A stretch of 64,000 nt of DNA from Parastagonospora avenae f. sp. tritici 18332-5 (Eukaryota; Ascomycota; Dothideomycetes; Pleosporales; Phaeosphaeriaceae), in assembly GCA_022559985.1 (NCBI GenBank), contig JAFJTR010000006.1, forward strand, positions 186,001 through 250,000, in the 5' to 3' direction. A program made the translations under genes and the position numbers. Numbering within the stretch: the stretch's first letter is position 1; the number at the start of each line of letters is the position of its first letter. This document shows positions 8,893 through 21,300 of the stretch, piece by piece. The notes below the pieces were generated by a model. That model did not search any database. It was not told the origin of the DNA and was given only the letters and a program-made list of their open reading frames with translations.

Positions 8893-11304
8893 TCATGTAC
8901 CCGAACCTTCTGCGGCGTCTGGCGTGCCCGCCTCATTATCCTCCATCAGGGTTGGCGGCGGGATAATGCCTGTGCTCCTTCTCTTGTTCTTCTTCTCTTT
9001 TTCCTCTTCTTTCTTGACGCCGTTGATGCTCATGCCGCTGCCGTCCGGTGGATTTGCTGCCAACGTAGGACTGAGTGTGGTTTCCTTCTTCTTATGAGGG
9101 GCGATGCTGGAGAAGGAGGCTGACATCTTGGATTTCGAGTCCATGGTTTCGGACTTGTCGGCGAAATCTTTCCACCTTCGCCATCCGTCGAAGTCGATCA
9201 GGGCTTGCATGCAGCCCCACTCTTTGACTTTGCGCTCGAGCCAGACGAAGTTGACGGGCTGTGAAATGTGTTAGTAAAAGTAGATCTTAGAGTTAGCATC
9301 ACGACATACCTTTGTCAAGAAGTCGTTGCAGCCAGCCGCCAGAGCCTCGTGTCTGTCACTCTGCAGCGAGCTGGCTGTGAGGGCGACAATGATAACAGGG
9401 CTCTTGAAGAGCCCCTTATCGCCCAGCTTGTCATCCTTTTGCGGCTCTTCTGGGCCGTTCCCGTCCTCCCCTAATCGGTTGTTTGGCGCCTCACTGCTGC
9501 CGCTGCTGAAGACGCCAATGCTGTTGACCCGCTCCAGTCTGCGGATCTCCTTTGTGGCCTCTAGTCCGTTCATCACGGGCAGCTGGATGTCCATGAGTAC
9601 TAAATGGAAACCACCTGCCTTCCACTTTGTCACCGCCTCCTTTCCGTTCATTGCCCTCTGCCACCGCACCTTGAGGCGCTGCATGAAGGCTCCCAAGACA
9701 CGCAAGTTGATGATGTTGTCTTCCACAATCAGCACGTTAATGGGAGGCACTGACCCATCGAGCAGACCGGCTGGTAAGCTCGGAGCCTCCATAATCTGCT
9801 TGTTCTTGCCCTTCTTTCTCGGTCGCGGGGAGGCGACGCGGGGAGTCGGAGGGTTCGAGGGTTGGCGCGTGTTTGGATCGACGGGTACTGGCGGTGTGGG
9901 TATTGGGTTGTTCGAGGTAGCCGAGTGCTTCGTTTCGGAGGCGGAAGAGTCATGGCGCGGTCGGTTCGGAGGGCGGACACTCGTAGCAGAGGACGGAATG
10001 CCGCCGGCTAGTATGGTGGGCGAGGCAGTGTTATGTCGCGGGTACTTGGGGCGGGCGCTGTGGTGGATGCCTCTCGCTGTCCTGCCGCCTGGTGATGGCA
10101 GTGGAGGTAGCTGGCCGGTGTTGAGGACGGCGATCGAATGTGCGTGGGGCAGGGGCAGACGAGCATCTGCGCCCATGGCCGCCGGCGAGGGGTTGACGAC
10201 GGGCATGGGCGGGAAGTACTCGGTTTGGTGGTTGGTGTGGTCGTCGTGGTGCTTGTAGTAGACGGGCACCTGCGGCGAGGGCTTGGGGGTTCGCCGTTGA
10301 GGCACGTCAATGACGAGTGCGTCGGTCACCAGCTGTCCCCCGGGGAAGTAGGTGTCGAGTGTCCGGCACATGTCCTCCTCGGGTCCCAGAGTCCTCTCGT
10401 TTCCCCGTGCGGCATCTCGCGGAACAATGCGTAGCGTCACGTCTGGGGCGTCGAAGCTCCTGCCCAGCGAATTGGAGTACTTCTTCAGAATCATGTCCCG
10501 CACATCGTCGACCAGGTCGTCTTCCCGGATCTGCACCAGGGTCGCCGAGGCATTCGGCCGCTTGACCCAGATCTTGCGGTGCAGCATGCTGGCGCTGAAG
10601 TGTGCGGGTGCTCCGCCAAAATAGTCGGTGGCTGTTGGCGGGCCCGTCTGGACGGGTGCGGTGGGTGCGGTGGATGCGTCGGGGACCAGCAGGGTTTTGA
10701 TTATCTTCGCATCAGTGTTGGCGACGACAGACTGGCGGCGGACGGAGGCTGGCGGGGTGAGCCTCGAGGATGCGTGCGAAGCTAGTTCAGACGGATGTTC
10801 GCTAGACTCTGCAGACGATGGAGACGGGGTCGGCAGGTGACGGCTCAGGTCGTGGGCGGCCTGCACCACGGGCGGGTGGATGGGCGTGGGCTCCTCGAGC
10901 GTGACAGCAGGACAGGCGCGTGGGACGGATGGCGAGGTGGGCGAGGGCGTGGGTGGCTGCTGCGTGTTGGGGCTGGGCTGGGCGCTCGATGCGGACGCTG
11001 AGGGTGTGGCTGTTGTTGATGTCGAATGTCTCGAATGCTGGCGGCGCTGATCTGCCGGATCGGTCGAAGCGGCCAGGATCTCCGATCTGACCAGTCTGTC
11101 GCTGTAGTCGTCTGTCTCCTGGTTGCGCACCTCGGGTAGCTTGGACAGGCTGATGGACTTGCGCAGCGTCGAGGGGGCTTTGGGCGGCCGCTCTCGTTCG
11201 CTGCCGGCCGAGGATGCTAGAGAGCGCGTTGTTGTGGATGTCGCGCTGCTTCTTCGGAGGAACTTCTCGCGCGCATTGTGCAGACGCGTCTTGATGCTGC
11301 TCAT
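8893..11304 (-). CDS. SSK1: Ssk1-type response regulator of the HOG pathway
   Basis: Cytosolic response regulator that receives phosphate from the Ypd1/Sln1-type phosphorelay and controls the MAPKKK of the Hog1 osmo/oxidative-stress cascade. Inferred exons are 11304-9310 and 9258-8893, with a 51-nt intron (GTATGT..CACAG); the product is 786 residues. The start MSSIKTRLHNAREKFLRRSS is the conserved N terminus of filamentous-fungal Ssk1, and the frame upstream lacks a better ATG. A long Ser/Thr/Pro-rich region precedes the receiver domain, which begins at about residue 522 (INVLIVEDN, acidic pair 528-529). The phospho-acceptor is D572 in LVLMDIQLPVMNG, LTASS provides the conserved Thr/Ser, and K665 in NDFLTKPVNF ends exon 1. 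After the receiver comes the typical basic, Lys-rich tail. All catalytic residues are present. Confidence 0.92.
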
Positions 11305-13250
11305 GCCTGCGAGCATCCAACGACAACCGAGTGCATCCAGGAGAGCGAGAGACGCAGAGGCCGTCGTGCTGCGGAGAAACTGCGACAAGTGGGCACCGCG
11401 GACAGAGCTGCTGGCTTGGGGGAATGGAGCTATCGCCGATTGCAACGGGTATCCGGTGGCGAGCAGGTGATGCTGCGGGGGCCGAGATGCAGATGTAGAA
11501 AGTACAAAGGAAAACAATCACGACTACAGGCGAGGAAAGGAGCGTATGGGGTCACGTCAGTCAAGTAGACGCAGCGGCGGACGCGCTGAGAAAAAGCGTT
11601 GATGTTGTCCTCGCGGGCGCACCATGCCTGTCGTTCTTCCAAGGTTCGGGCACAGTAGCTCTAATGAGGTGCTCTCGCTTCAATGCGTACTACGACTCCT
11701 CCACCACGATACAGGTATTTCACTGCATCTCGCCACTCGCCCAGCGCTGCACGCGTCACCTCGCCCGCCGTGCCGCTGACTGCTCAGACAGCCTGCAGCA
11801 AACATGTTTCACGCCCGCTGGAGCCGTCGGCGCGCGAGCTGTCAGTTTCACTGCCCTCATCGCAATCGGCATGACTGTGACTATCGACATCGCGAATAAG
11901 CACGAGCTCGGGCTACCCCAGTGTCAGTACGAACAGCACATTACTACTAGGGCGAGCTAGCACTCTCTCCTTTACCATTCGTCTATGCCGCCGTGTTCAT
12001 GGCAAGCATGGCCTGGCGGTCGTCCCATGCCCGCGCTTGCTTTTGCCCATTTGCCACACTTCACGAAAGGGGTCTCTACCGACGATCCCCTCAGCCACAG
12101 GAGCTTTATGCAGCCCAATATCAGGTCTGCTGTGCCAATCGTTATCGTGTCTCGACCGGATTGCACCGCTTTGAAAGCTTAACAGTCCAAGCTTTGCATC
12201 TGCCCATTTTAAATGGGTGTCAACTTGTTGACACGTTCTCACCTCTGTTGGCTGGTGAGAGTCAACGTGACACGGTAAGTGATTGTAAGGCGTCCTCTTA
12301 TTCCCACTCAGTCACATCTTTACAACTTCAATGTCAAGCACTTCCGCATGCGTTCCGTCATAAATGTTGTGTTGGCCGGCCATATCCGCTCAAGACCCAA
12401 TGCTCTGTCCCGCGGTGGTAGTGGTATACTCACTCTATCATTTTCCAGAACCGGACTTTAACTTTGAGACTTACACCGGAACCACTCAATGCCATCTTCC
12501 GGGATTTGACATAATTGTTGCGACACACGAGACTTACAGAGACGTGCGACTATTGGTGATTCAGCTGTGTGGGAAGATTTGCAGACAAACAAAGGGGCAT
12601 GCTGCACGCGCATCGCGCAATTCGACATACATGTCCGTGGAGCTCACAACATTTTCCTTAAAACGAGAGACTATGCTCAACCTGAGGTCAGAGCTTGCAC
12701 AATGCGCCACGATTGCTCACCTCGCAACATCATGACCTACGAAACCCTGTGTATAGCTTCAAGCACCATGGTCTCTTTCCATCGTAGTTGACAACATGTA
12801 GTACACATAGTGTTGGCACACAGCGCACTCGTTCATCACAACGTAGCCATGACTATGCCCACGAACATGCTAAATCACCTGCATCACAATGGACGGGGTA
12901 GGTATCGTGGACCCAATATCAATCTCAACTCTTACTCTCACCACCATGGTGCACCATCACCCTTTTCCTACTCTCTTCACCAATTCCATCCTTCAACCCC
13001 CAAGTGACCTCACAAAGTCCCACATCCCACCTCTTCACCCCCAGGTGAACACACCTCATCACTGTCCGCTCACCATCACCACCACCCCAACCCTAACCCC
13101 CTCCCCTCCCATGGCATACTCTTCTATCCCCTCGATTTCTCATAATCGCCCCTCCCATCTCTACGCAATCACATAATCCGCGCACACACATCGTTTCCCC
13201 AGCAAACCACAACCAAACTCACAACCACAACGAAAACTGCACGAGAATCA
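11305..13250. other. Intergenic, about 1.9 kb upstream of SSK1
   Basis: Probably a long 5' UTR plus promoter of SSK1. No domain-bearing frame is seen. From about 12,890 the plus strand becomes strongly C/T/A-rich with very few G residues, which continues into the small ORF at 13251. Weak ATG-led frames here are products of that composition. Confidence 0.45.
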
Positions 13251-13721
13251 ATGCCCACACACCACAACCACTACCGCCGTCACTCGCGTACCCCAATCCT
13301 TCTAACTCCAACCACCACGCCATCAAAAGCACCCCCGAGTCTCGCCCTCGATACAAACCCTCCCCCGAAACCCATGCATTCTACCCTCCTAGCATGCCCC
13401 AATTGCGCACTCACGGCTTCGTATATCCTCAGTCCTACCACGCAGACTTCCCCGGCGTGTACATCGTGCCTGCGCGAGTTTAGGGCGAATGAAAAGAGGC
13501 ATCGGGAGGAGCAGCGATTGACGAGTTTTCCGATGTTGTTGGAGGAGTATGAGGAGGGGGAGGGGGAGGAGGTGGACATGGGGGTGGGCGGGTGGAAGTG
13601 GATCATGGGCGTTGTTTGGAATAGGGAGAAGGGAGGAAGTAGGACAAGCGAGAGTGGGGGTGAGGATACGGGGAGTTCCAAGAGCGCGAGCGAGGATTTA
13701 GGAAAGTGGTTTTTAGCCTGA
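13251..13721 (+). CDS. Possible small zinc-ribbon-like hypothetical protein
   Basis: Uninterrupted ATG-led frame of 156 codons. I do not recognise the family. The one structured-looking element is a CPNC..CTSC pair (CPNC near residue 49, CTSC about 23 residues on), compatible with a single four-cysteine zinc ribbon, followed by a charged helix REFRANEKRHREEQR. The N terminus is a basic, Pro/Thr-rich low-complexity stretch and the C terminus is Glu/Gly/Ser-rich. Base composition flips from C-rich to G-rich within the frame. A later start at the Met just before STLLACPNC would give a ~115-residue protein. It could be a real small gene or a chance frame in skewed DNA. Confidence 0.4.
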   Translation: MPTHHNHYRRHSRTPILLTPTTTPSKAPPSLALDTNPPPKPMHSTLLACPNCALTASYILSPTTQTSPACTSCLREFRANEKRHREEQRLTSFPMLLEEYEEGEGEEVDMGVGGWKWIMGVVWNREKGGSRTSESGGEDTGSSKSASEDLGKWFLA

Positions 13722-13805
13722 GCATTCCGCTCCTCTGAAGAAAGCAGTAGAGAAAAAAAGGCATGGGGAGAGCACCTACCCATGTTTTACAAATCCATCA
13801 CCACG

Positions 13806-14051
13806 TCAAATTGAGACTACGTAGCCACCTCGGCGATAGACTAGCTCGTGCGTAAGGTCCACTGTGCCCTTGCAAAGTAGGGGAATAAATTTCCCTTTAT
13901 TCCAGCCATCTCTTGCTTGTTCTAAGCTGCCAGACAAAATAGCAGTAAGCTCCTCCTGCAGCCTCTCTAGCTGAAGAAGCTCAAGTTGGATGCCAAGAAC
14001 AACTGCAGGTGAAGGATCTTTTAGCTGAATACAAACCCATCGATACCTCAA
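13806..14051 (-). other. Short open frame of unknown origin, possible gene relic
   Basis: 81 codons on the minus strand, MRYRWVCIQLKDPS through LELLQLERLQEELTAIL and ending RRGGYVVSI. It reads more like protein than its surroundings, with Leu/Glu heptad-like spacing and a coherent Trp/Lys/Gly stretch. However, it is short, isolated and in AT-richer DNA than the flanking genes. It may be a remnant of a larger, perhaps mobile-element-derived, gene. No terminal repeats were seen around it. Confidence 0.22.
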
Positions 14052-14389
14052 ACATGGTCAAATCGCTATGAATTGAAAATTGATAAAGTGTGCATGAAGA
14101 AATTGTTAATGTACAATGTCGTCAATTCGTCGGTGCAAAAACAAAAAGAGAATAATATGCTTTCGTAGATATCCAGTTCCTTTCCCGCCTTGCATTGCCA
14201 GGAATGTACATGCGCCCAGTGCGTCCCAAAGTGCTCAAATGAATTCGCTTCGTTGAAAGGAATCGTCAAGTTGTTACGATTCGTCGTGCTTCCGTCTCTT
14301 TTGCCGTCCTGGTATTCGCTCGTGACGCATCTTAATCGGCGCCAGCCCAGAAATAATATCCTCCCACTTCTCTCGCTCATCATCACCAT

Positions 14390-15905
14390 TTAAAAGTCCC
14401 TAAAACTCTCGTCCCACTTGTCGCTCAACTCCTTAGTATACGCGTCACGATGGCTGCTCTCCGGTTCATACTCGTCGAAATTCCTCGTGTCGGCGGGCCC
14501 GCGGAGGTGCGGGACAATAGGGCCATTGACCTCGCGGTTGTACAGGCGGTCCCAGTCGATGTTCTTGAACCATGCATGCGACTTGACGCGGCTGGCGCCG
14601 CCGCTGATGTTGCCGAGGCGTTTGGAGGTGTCGACGGTGCAGAGGCCGGAGATGAGATCGCGCGCGTCTGAGGACATGGCGGAGGGGAAGCGGACTTTCC
14701 CTTCTACAATTCTGTCGGAGCGTTAGTGATTTGATACAGCGGGCTGGAACTGTGTCGCACTGTTCGTAAATCTTCATGGGGTTCTGGTCCCAGAAGGGTG
14801 GTTGGCCGACTAGGAATTCGTAAACTAGGATGCCGAATGCCCACCAATCGACTGCGGTTCCGTGGCCTGGCTGTGTGAGCTGAATCCGGTGAGCTGGTAC
14901 GCAAATGACCCACCTGTGTTTCTTATGACCTCGGGTGCCAGATACTCGGGTGTACCGCACAGTGTGTAGGTCTCCCCTAGAAAAGTCAACATCCGCCTTC
15001 ATTCACGTAGTGCTGTGTACTGACGATTCTCCACCTTCTTCGCGAAACCAAAGTCGACCAGCTTAAGGTGACCTTCAGCGTCTATGAGGATGTTTTCGGG
15101 CTTCAGGTCCCGGTATGCGACGCCTTCTCGTTCGTGGAGGAACTCTAGTATTAGCACGATTTCGGCGGCGTAGAATTGTGAGGTGGGCTCGTTGAAGCGT
15201 CGCGCTCTTCGCAGGTAGCTGAATACTTCTCCACCGGGGCAGTAGTCGAGCTGTCAAGGGTCAGCCCAGGCCGGGTTGTGAGTGATGGCAAAGCGGCATA
15301 CCACCATGTACAGTGATTCCAGCGATTGAAAGCTAGCGACCATGGTGGTTATGAAGGGGTGTCCTGCGACTTTGGCGAGGACATTGCGCTCGTTCCTGAC
15401 GTGCTCAACCTGCTTTAGTCGGATGACTGCGACACGGCGATTAGCGATGCTTCAATTGCGGCCTCGAGGACCTCCATACCGTCCACCTTGCGCAGGATCT
15501 TCAGCGCAAAGACTTTGTCCTCATCCTCAGCTTTGGCGTCTTTAAGTCGCACGAGCCACACGCGCGCAAATGTGCCTGACGTATGTCAGCGTTCGAGTCC
15601 TTCTCGCAATCCCAGCTGAGCGCACCAGTGCCGAGCGTCTTTATGAGCTCAAAGTCTTCTTCTCGTAGTACTTTGGACGAGTGGCCGACTACTTTCTGCT
15701 CGGGGTCCTTGTGTATCTCGTCCGGACTGAGGGTGCCCTTCTGCTGCTCCCACTGTGCGAGCGTGCGCTTCTCCTCCTCGCGCGGGCGGTCCATGGCCGA
15801 GTCGTTCCTGTCGTGCAGCGGGCCCGAGTGGTGCGGCGACGAGCCCTCCTTTTTGTCCCGGTGGTGTTGCATCGGGTGCAGTAGGCTCTTCATGGTAGTC
15901 GCCAT
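14390..15905 (-). CDS. cAMP-dependent protein kinase catalytic subunit
   Basis: AGC-family Ser/Thr kinase, the catalytic subunit of PKA, acting downstream of cAMP in growth, development and nutrient signalling. Seven inferred exons on the minus strand: 15905-15626, 15575-15480, 15426-15302, 15250-15025, 14976-14914, 14866-14761 and 14711-14390. Introns are 47-53 nt and all joins keep phase, giving 405 residues. Landmarks in order: a variable His/charged N terminus, the Gly loop LGTGTFARVW across exon 1/2, ALKILRK with the ATP lysine, YRDLKPEN (catalytic loop), DFGFAKK, the activation-loop CGTPEYLAPEVIRNTG, DWWAFGILVYE, and the C-terminal hydrophobic motif FRDF at the very end. The FxxF end is diagnostic of PKA within AGC kinases. 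Exon boundaries rest on frame closure and PKA family spacing. Confidence 0.93.
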
Positions 15906-16937
15906 GGTTGCTGTATTGGGCGTGGGCGCGGGAACGGAAGGAGCGAGCGAGGGGCAGGCTGCGGGTCTTATTCAGAGCATGGCCGGGCGGCAGACGGTAT
16001 TGTGCTATTGTGCTATTGTTGTTTGAGCAGACAGACGGCGAGCAATCGTGGTGACGGGCTGCGAGGTCGCGGAGCAGCCGTGCGGGTATTGTCGCAGCAT
16101 TCACCGCGGGCAGAGTGTCAAGGGGCGGCGACGATGAAGGCCCGGGGCGCGACAGCTGGCGGGGATTACATACATGAGGCGCATCCTCCCAAGATGACGC
16201 AGGCGTGGGGAACCTTAACACAAAGCAAGCCGGCCGCACGGCTGCGCGAACGAGCCCACCATCCGTACCCGTACGCATCGAACGAAGCTCGGTGCAGCAG
16301 TCTGGTCACCTGTGAATCCCCTGCTGCACGGCTTACCGAGTGCATCTTCGGCGCAGCATCTGCTAATGCTCGACTGAGGCGTGTTTCGAGAAGCCTAGTG
16401 GAACGCCCTCCTTAATCACGCCCACACTCGTCAAGCTTCACCTCACCATGGTCTGCATGCGTGAACATGCTTTGTTTAGTGCATGGACCGCGTGGCACGC
16501 CGCACCTGCGTCGACAGGGCTGTGACACCCGAACACCTGCCAATCGGTCGTCGGCAAACACGAGAGACCAAGTCAGGCCCATCATCGACGCGGACTACAA
16601 CGCCGCGAACCACGGTAGAGCCTTCGATCCGGCGAAACACTTGCATGCATATTTGAAATCGGCGTCTTCTTCCGAGAATCTGCCCTGGCCAACTAGACAC
16701 GTTCCATTTGATACATTTCTCTCTTATACGGCACGATGCTGCCCAACCGCTATGCATATATAACTTCCAAAAGCGCCATGCATCCTCACTGACCGTGTGA
16801 CCTGGCTGTTCAGCTCTAATTAGGTTCGCGGCCCGGAAACAGGCGGATACAGATGTGAACCCCGAACTCCTAAATGTTGCATGCTCGCGCCAACTGTTTA
16901 CACGAAGTAGTCGTACATAATCCCGTCTTTGTTCTCT
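15906..16937. other. Intergenic, about 1.0 kb
   Basis: Upstream region of the PKA gene and 3' UTR of the V-ATPase gene, same strand. I see no additional gene or repeat. A CATGCATAT-type AT-rich stretch near 16,640 is not interpretable by eye. Confidence 0.5.
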
Positions 16938-17769
16938 TCAGCCACTGGCCCTTGTGTTCAGGATAAGCGCGACGATAAGACTGGTGAAAGTTAGTATACG
17001 TGCTACGTGTGATAGATGTCTTGGCGAGCATCAAATGCACCGAGTGAAGATTAGTGGTACTGACCCGTAAAGACCCAAGACTTCAGCAAAAATGAGGATC
17101 AGGACCATGCCCACGAAGATCCTCGACTGTCGCATGAAAGAGCGCACACCCTGCCAACGTTAGTTTCTGCCCGGGCATCCTCGATGTAGCCCGCTTCAAC
17201 GTACAGCGTCGCCAACAATTCCAATCGCGTAGCCCGCAGCTAGACCAGACAGTCCTACTGACAGACCTGCTGCCATATGGCAGAACCCAGCGTACAGCGA
17301 GTAGTTCTTCTCTGGCGGAGGCTTGATGTCACTAGCGATGAGGACGGATATCACGAGGGCGTAGACCGCCAGGATACCGGACATGACAATGGGGATGAGG
17401 GACTGCGGCGCGTCAGCTAGAGCTCCCAGCTATACAAGAATAGCCATACCTTCATGATCAGGTCGGGCCTGTATGTACCAATACCGGCAATACCGATGCC
17501 TGCCTTTGCTGTGCCAAACGCGGCGCCCATGCCTGTCTGTAATCAGCTCCTATTGCTTGTGTCTGAGATCGAGGGAACGCGTACATCCGAAGATCATCTA
17601 TTCGAGGATCGTGTCTTAGTTCGATGACTGTCATGGTAAGGGGAACTCACTGCAAAGGCAATACCGCTCTGGGAGCTGTTAGCTATGAAGTCATCACATG
17701 TCTGGAGGTACTCACCATGCCGAAGAAGGGCGCGAACGCAGGCGCGAGGCTGTCTCCGTGAGAAGCCAT
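16938..17769 (-). CDS. VMA3: V-type ATPase 16-kDa proteolipid subunit c
   Basis: Membrane rotor subunit of the vacuolar H+-ATPase (V0 sector) that carries protons. Seven inferred minus-strand exons: 17769-17716, 17668-17651, 17597-17585, 17532-17450, 17402-17205, 17150-17065 and 16980-16938, giving 164 residues, the normal length. Exons 2 and 3 are only 18 and 13 nt, yet together they supply the conserved stretch FFGMSGIAFAMIFGCMGAAFG. Four hydrophobic spans are evident: the one starting there, SLIPIVMSGILAVYALVISVLI, the GLSVGLSGLAAGYAIGIVG span, and the last span with the essential carboxylate in LILIFAEVLGLYG. The protein ends ILNTRASG. Splice joins all keep frame, which supports the micro-exons. 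Confidence 0.92.
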
Positions 17770-18373
17770 GATGTGTGCTCTGCGGGATGAAAGGTGTGAT
17801 GTCGGAAATGCGGTGCTTCGAGCTAGCTGGTAGATGAGAGAGGCGATGAGCTTTGAGATCGCCCTGGAGGTAGTTAGTGCCGCGAGGTTCGCCCGCCAAG
17901 GCTAAGATGCAACAGCCCTGGAGACAACACCTCCACCCGCTCCCGTGGCCGTCTCTACTACGCCGCGAGCACCGCTACGAACTACGGCTGCTGCTCTCGG
18001 CACACGGCTTCAACAGCGCCTAGAGTTCACCATTCATAGTTGCCCCGCATACGATCCATATCCATCGCCTCTCGGATTCCTCAGCGCAGCCCCTCGTCGG
18101 GCTGGCCGGTCATCCACGCCCGCCGTTTGTCGTCGCCTCACACCCACCTACCCCCGCACGCATCTATACATAGTCGCCCGTAATAGGATATTGAGGATTG
18201 ATACCTTGTCCTCTCACAGTTCCTGCTGCCAAGCTCAAACAGCCTCTCTTGGCCGCGTTGTGCTTCGCTACCCCGGATTACGCAGCAAACGCCGCCAAAA
18301 AGTCTTCCACCAGCGCTCAGCAGCTGCGGATGCGTGGGCTATTCTAGGGCCCATCGCGCACTGAAGAGGCTAC
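17770..18373. promoter_or_regulatory. Divergent upstream region of VMA3 and the RhoGEF gene
   Basis: 604 nt between divergent start codons. It must hold both promoters and 5' leaders. No tRNA, repeat or confidently named site is seen. A small frame across 17945-18364 lacks domain character. Confidence 0.5.
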
Positions 18374-21300
18374 ATGGCGGACTACAGCAACCAGCAGGGG
18401 CGGGAATTTGCGCGCCCGCCAAATGGAAATGGCCAGCCCACAGGAGCAAGGGACGCGGCATTCGCAAACATATTCGGCGCCAGTCCCTCCATGGCCGGCC
18501 GCTCTCAGACAATGACTTCACAGCCACAGATGAGACCGACTGACCGCGCTGCCACCATGTCGTCTCAGACAGCAGACATGATGCAGCGCGCTCCACCAAT
18601 GCGTCAGCCGATCAATGGCTATGATCGGCGCCCTCAGGCACATTATGATCCGCGCAATGGCCCCGGCCCTGCACAGCAACGCCCAATGGACCCTCAAGAA
18701 CAATACAGCCGCCAACCTCCCAACGGATATCCGGGAGACCCGCGATACGCACAGGGTCATCCACAGCAGCAGCAGCAGCAGCGTCAACCACAGCCACAGC
18801 ACCTCCCAAACCCGCTTCGTCCCGACCGCCAACCGTATGGCCAGCCACAGCGATTCGACCCAAGAACCTCGCCGCCTGGTCAACCGTCATTCCAGAAGCC
18901 GATGCCAAATTTCCCCAATCGTTTCCCGGGACCGCCGGGACCTGGTATGAACTCTGATCCTTACCGCTCACAGTCTCTCGCCCTTGGGCCACGGCCACAG
19001 TTCTCACCAGCAGGCCCTAGCCACCCGTCACAAGCGAACACCTTCCGCCAGCAGCCCTACATGAATCACATGGCACGCACGACAGCACAGGGCCGCGTTG
19101 TGCCCGAGCGACCGGATGAGCGAACCATGTCGATGAGTTCATATACCAGGGACGTCGACCACACGCAGACAATGAGTGGGAGAGTCATCCCCAACCGACG
19201 GCAAGAACCAGGTGGCAACGACATGGTGCAGGGAGAGCAGAGGTCGCCTAGCGGGTCGCAGGTGCCAATGACCCCAGGAGCCAGGACACGGAACGCAAGC
19301 CAGGGCAGCATCTCGCAGCAATCTCGAACAATGTCGATGGCCTCAACGGTAGTAGCCCCTTCCGAGCGGACTGATACCATGACCTCTATGACCCGCCCCA
19401 GCTCCACCCAGACGGTTTCAACAGTTTCGAGCAACAACAGGGCCTCAAGCCAATCTCAGCAAAATGGACAGGCGGTGGTCCCGTCACAGAACCGCCGAGC
19501 GCCTTTGGTCTATCCTGCCTTGTTGTCGCGCGTCGCTGAGACCTTCCAGGACCGCATTCAAGTCTCAGAAAGAGAAAAGGATGGACTTGTGTATAGCAGC
19601 GCCTTCACTGGTGCAGAGGCAGTTGACTTGATCTCATACATCATCAAGACCACGGATCGCAATCTTGCGCTCCTCCTCGGCAGGTCCTTGGACGCGCAAA
19701 AGTTCTTCCACGATGTGACCTATGCTCATCGACTACGGGATTCGACCAACGAAATATACCAATTCCGCGAGACCATGATGGAAGACAAGGCGGAGATTAA
19801 TGGCGTGTTTACGCTTTTAACAGAATGTTACTCGCCCACCTGCACCCGCGACCGTTTGTGTTACTCGATTGCCTGTCCACGAAGACTGGAACAGCAGGCG
19901 CGGTTGAATATGAGGATCCAGCCCGGTCTTAAACGCGAAGAGTCCCGTGCAAGTCTGCACGAAGATTTGGACGACGAGGAGCAGAAGCTGTGGATCAATA
20001 CTGTACCCAAGGAAATTTCAGACAGCATTACGGAGAAGGAACGGAAACGCCAAGAGGTCATTTCCGAACTGATGTACACTGAACGCGATTTCGTCAAGGA
20101 CCTTGAGTATCTACGCGACTTCTGGATGAAGCCTCTACGTAACCCTCAGTCTTCTCCGATTCCCGAGCATCGGCGAGAGAAGTTCGTGCGAACTGTCTTC
20201 TCGAACTGCCAGGAGGTGTACATGGTCAACTCTCGCCTTGCTGAAGCACTCACGCGCCGCCAGCAAAAAGACCCCGTTGTCCGTAGTATCGGAGACATCT
20301 TTCTGGAATACGTTCCACATTTTGCTCCCTTCATCAAGTATGGTGCAAACCAGCTCTTCGGTAAGTACGAATTTGAGCACGAGAAACGCACAAACACCCA
20401 CTTCATGCGGTTCGTCGATGAAGTAGAGAGGATGAAGGAGTCGAGAAAGTTGGAGCTCAACGGATATCTCACGAAGCCCACAACAAGATTGGCTAGGTAC
20501 CCTCTGCTTCTAGAGAACATTGTCAAATACACTGCCGATGAGGACCCCGACAAAGAGGACATTCCGAAGGTCATCAAGATAATCAAGGAGACGCTGTCAA
20601 AGGTCAACATGGAATCTGGCAAAGCGGAGAACCACTTCAACTTGATGCAGCTCCACAAGGATCTGAAATTCAGGAATAACGAGTACGTTGATCTGAAGTT
20701 GACCGACGAGAATCGCCAGTTAGTTTTCAAGGGCAACCTCAAGAAGACACCTACGGAAGCGACCGGCGATATCACATGCTACCTCTTCGACCACGCTGTC
20801 CTTCTCGTACGCGCAAAGACCGTGAATAAGCGAGAAGAGCAAAAGGTCTACAAGAAGCCTATCCCACTGGAGCTACTCGTGATTACTCAAATGGACGAGA
20901 TCATCCCAAAGCTGGGCATCTCGAAGAGGCCGTCCGCGAATTTGATGGGCGCGAGAGCGATCGCTGCAGCCACACCCAGTGGTCGCAACGACGCCACGAA
21001 GCAGCAAGGTTATCCCATCACCTTCAAGCATCTTGGAAAAGGTGGTTTCGAACTGACGCTATACGCAAGTACGGCAATATCGCAACAGAAATGGATGGAG
21101 CACATCGAGGCTCAGCAACGCACCTTGCGCGAACGCAGCAACATCTTCACTAAAACCATTTTGAACGAGGGCTTCTTCAGCCCAGCGATCAGGGTTACGT
21201 GTGCCGTTCCCATGGATGGTGGACGTAAGATGGCTCTCGGCACTGACGCCGGTGTGTACGTGGTCGAGAGAAAGGCCAAGGATGCATCGATCAAGCCACG

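Noticed and set aside
8444..8896. 150-codon minus-strand frame between SSK1 and the EthD-like gene
   Set aside because: Overlaps the SSK1 stop, lies in its probable 3' UTR and has no domain-like sequence.
9326..10258. 310-codon plus-strand frame
   Set aside because: Antisense to SSK1, whose domain content and conserved receiver are clear. The antisense frame has no recognisable domain.
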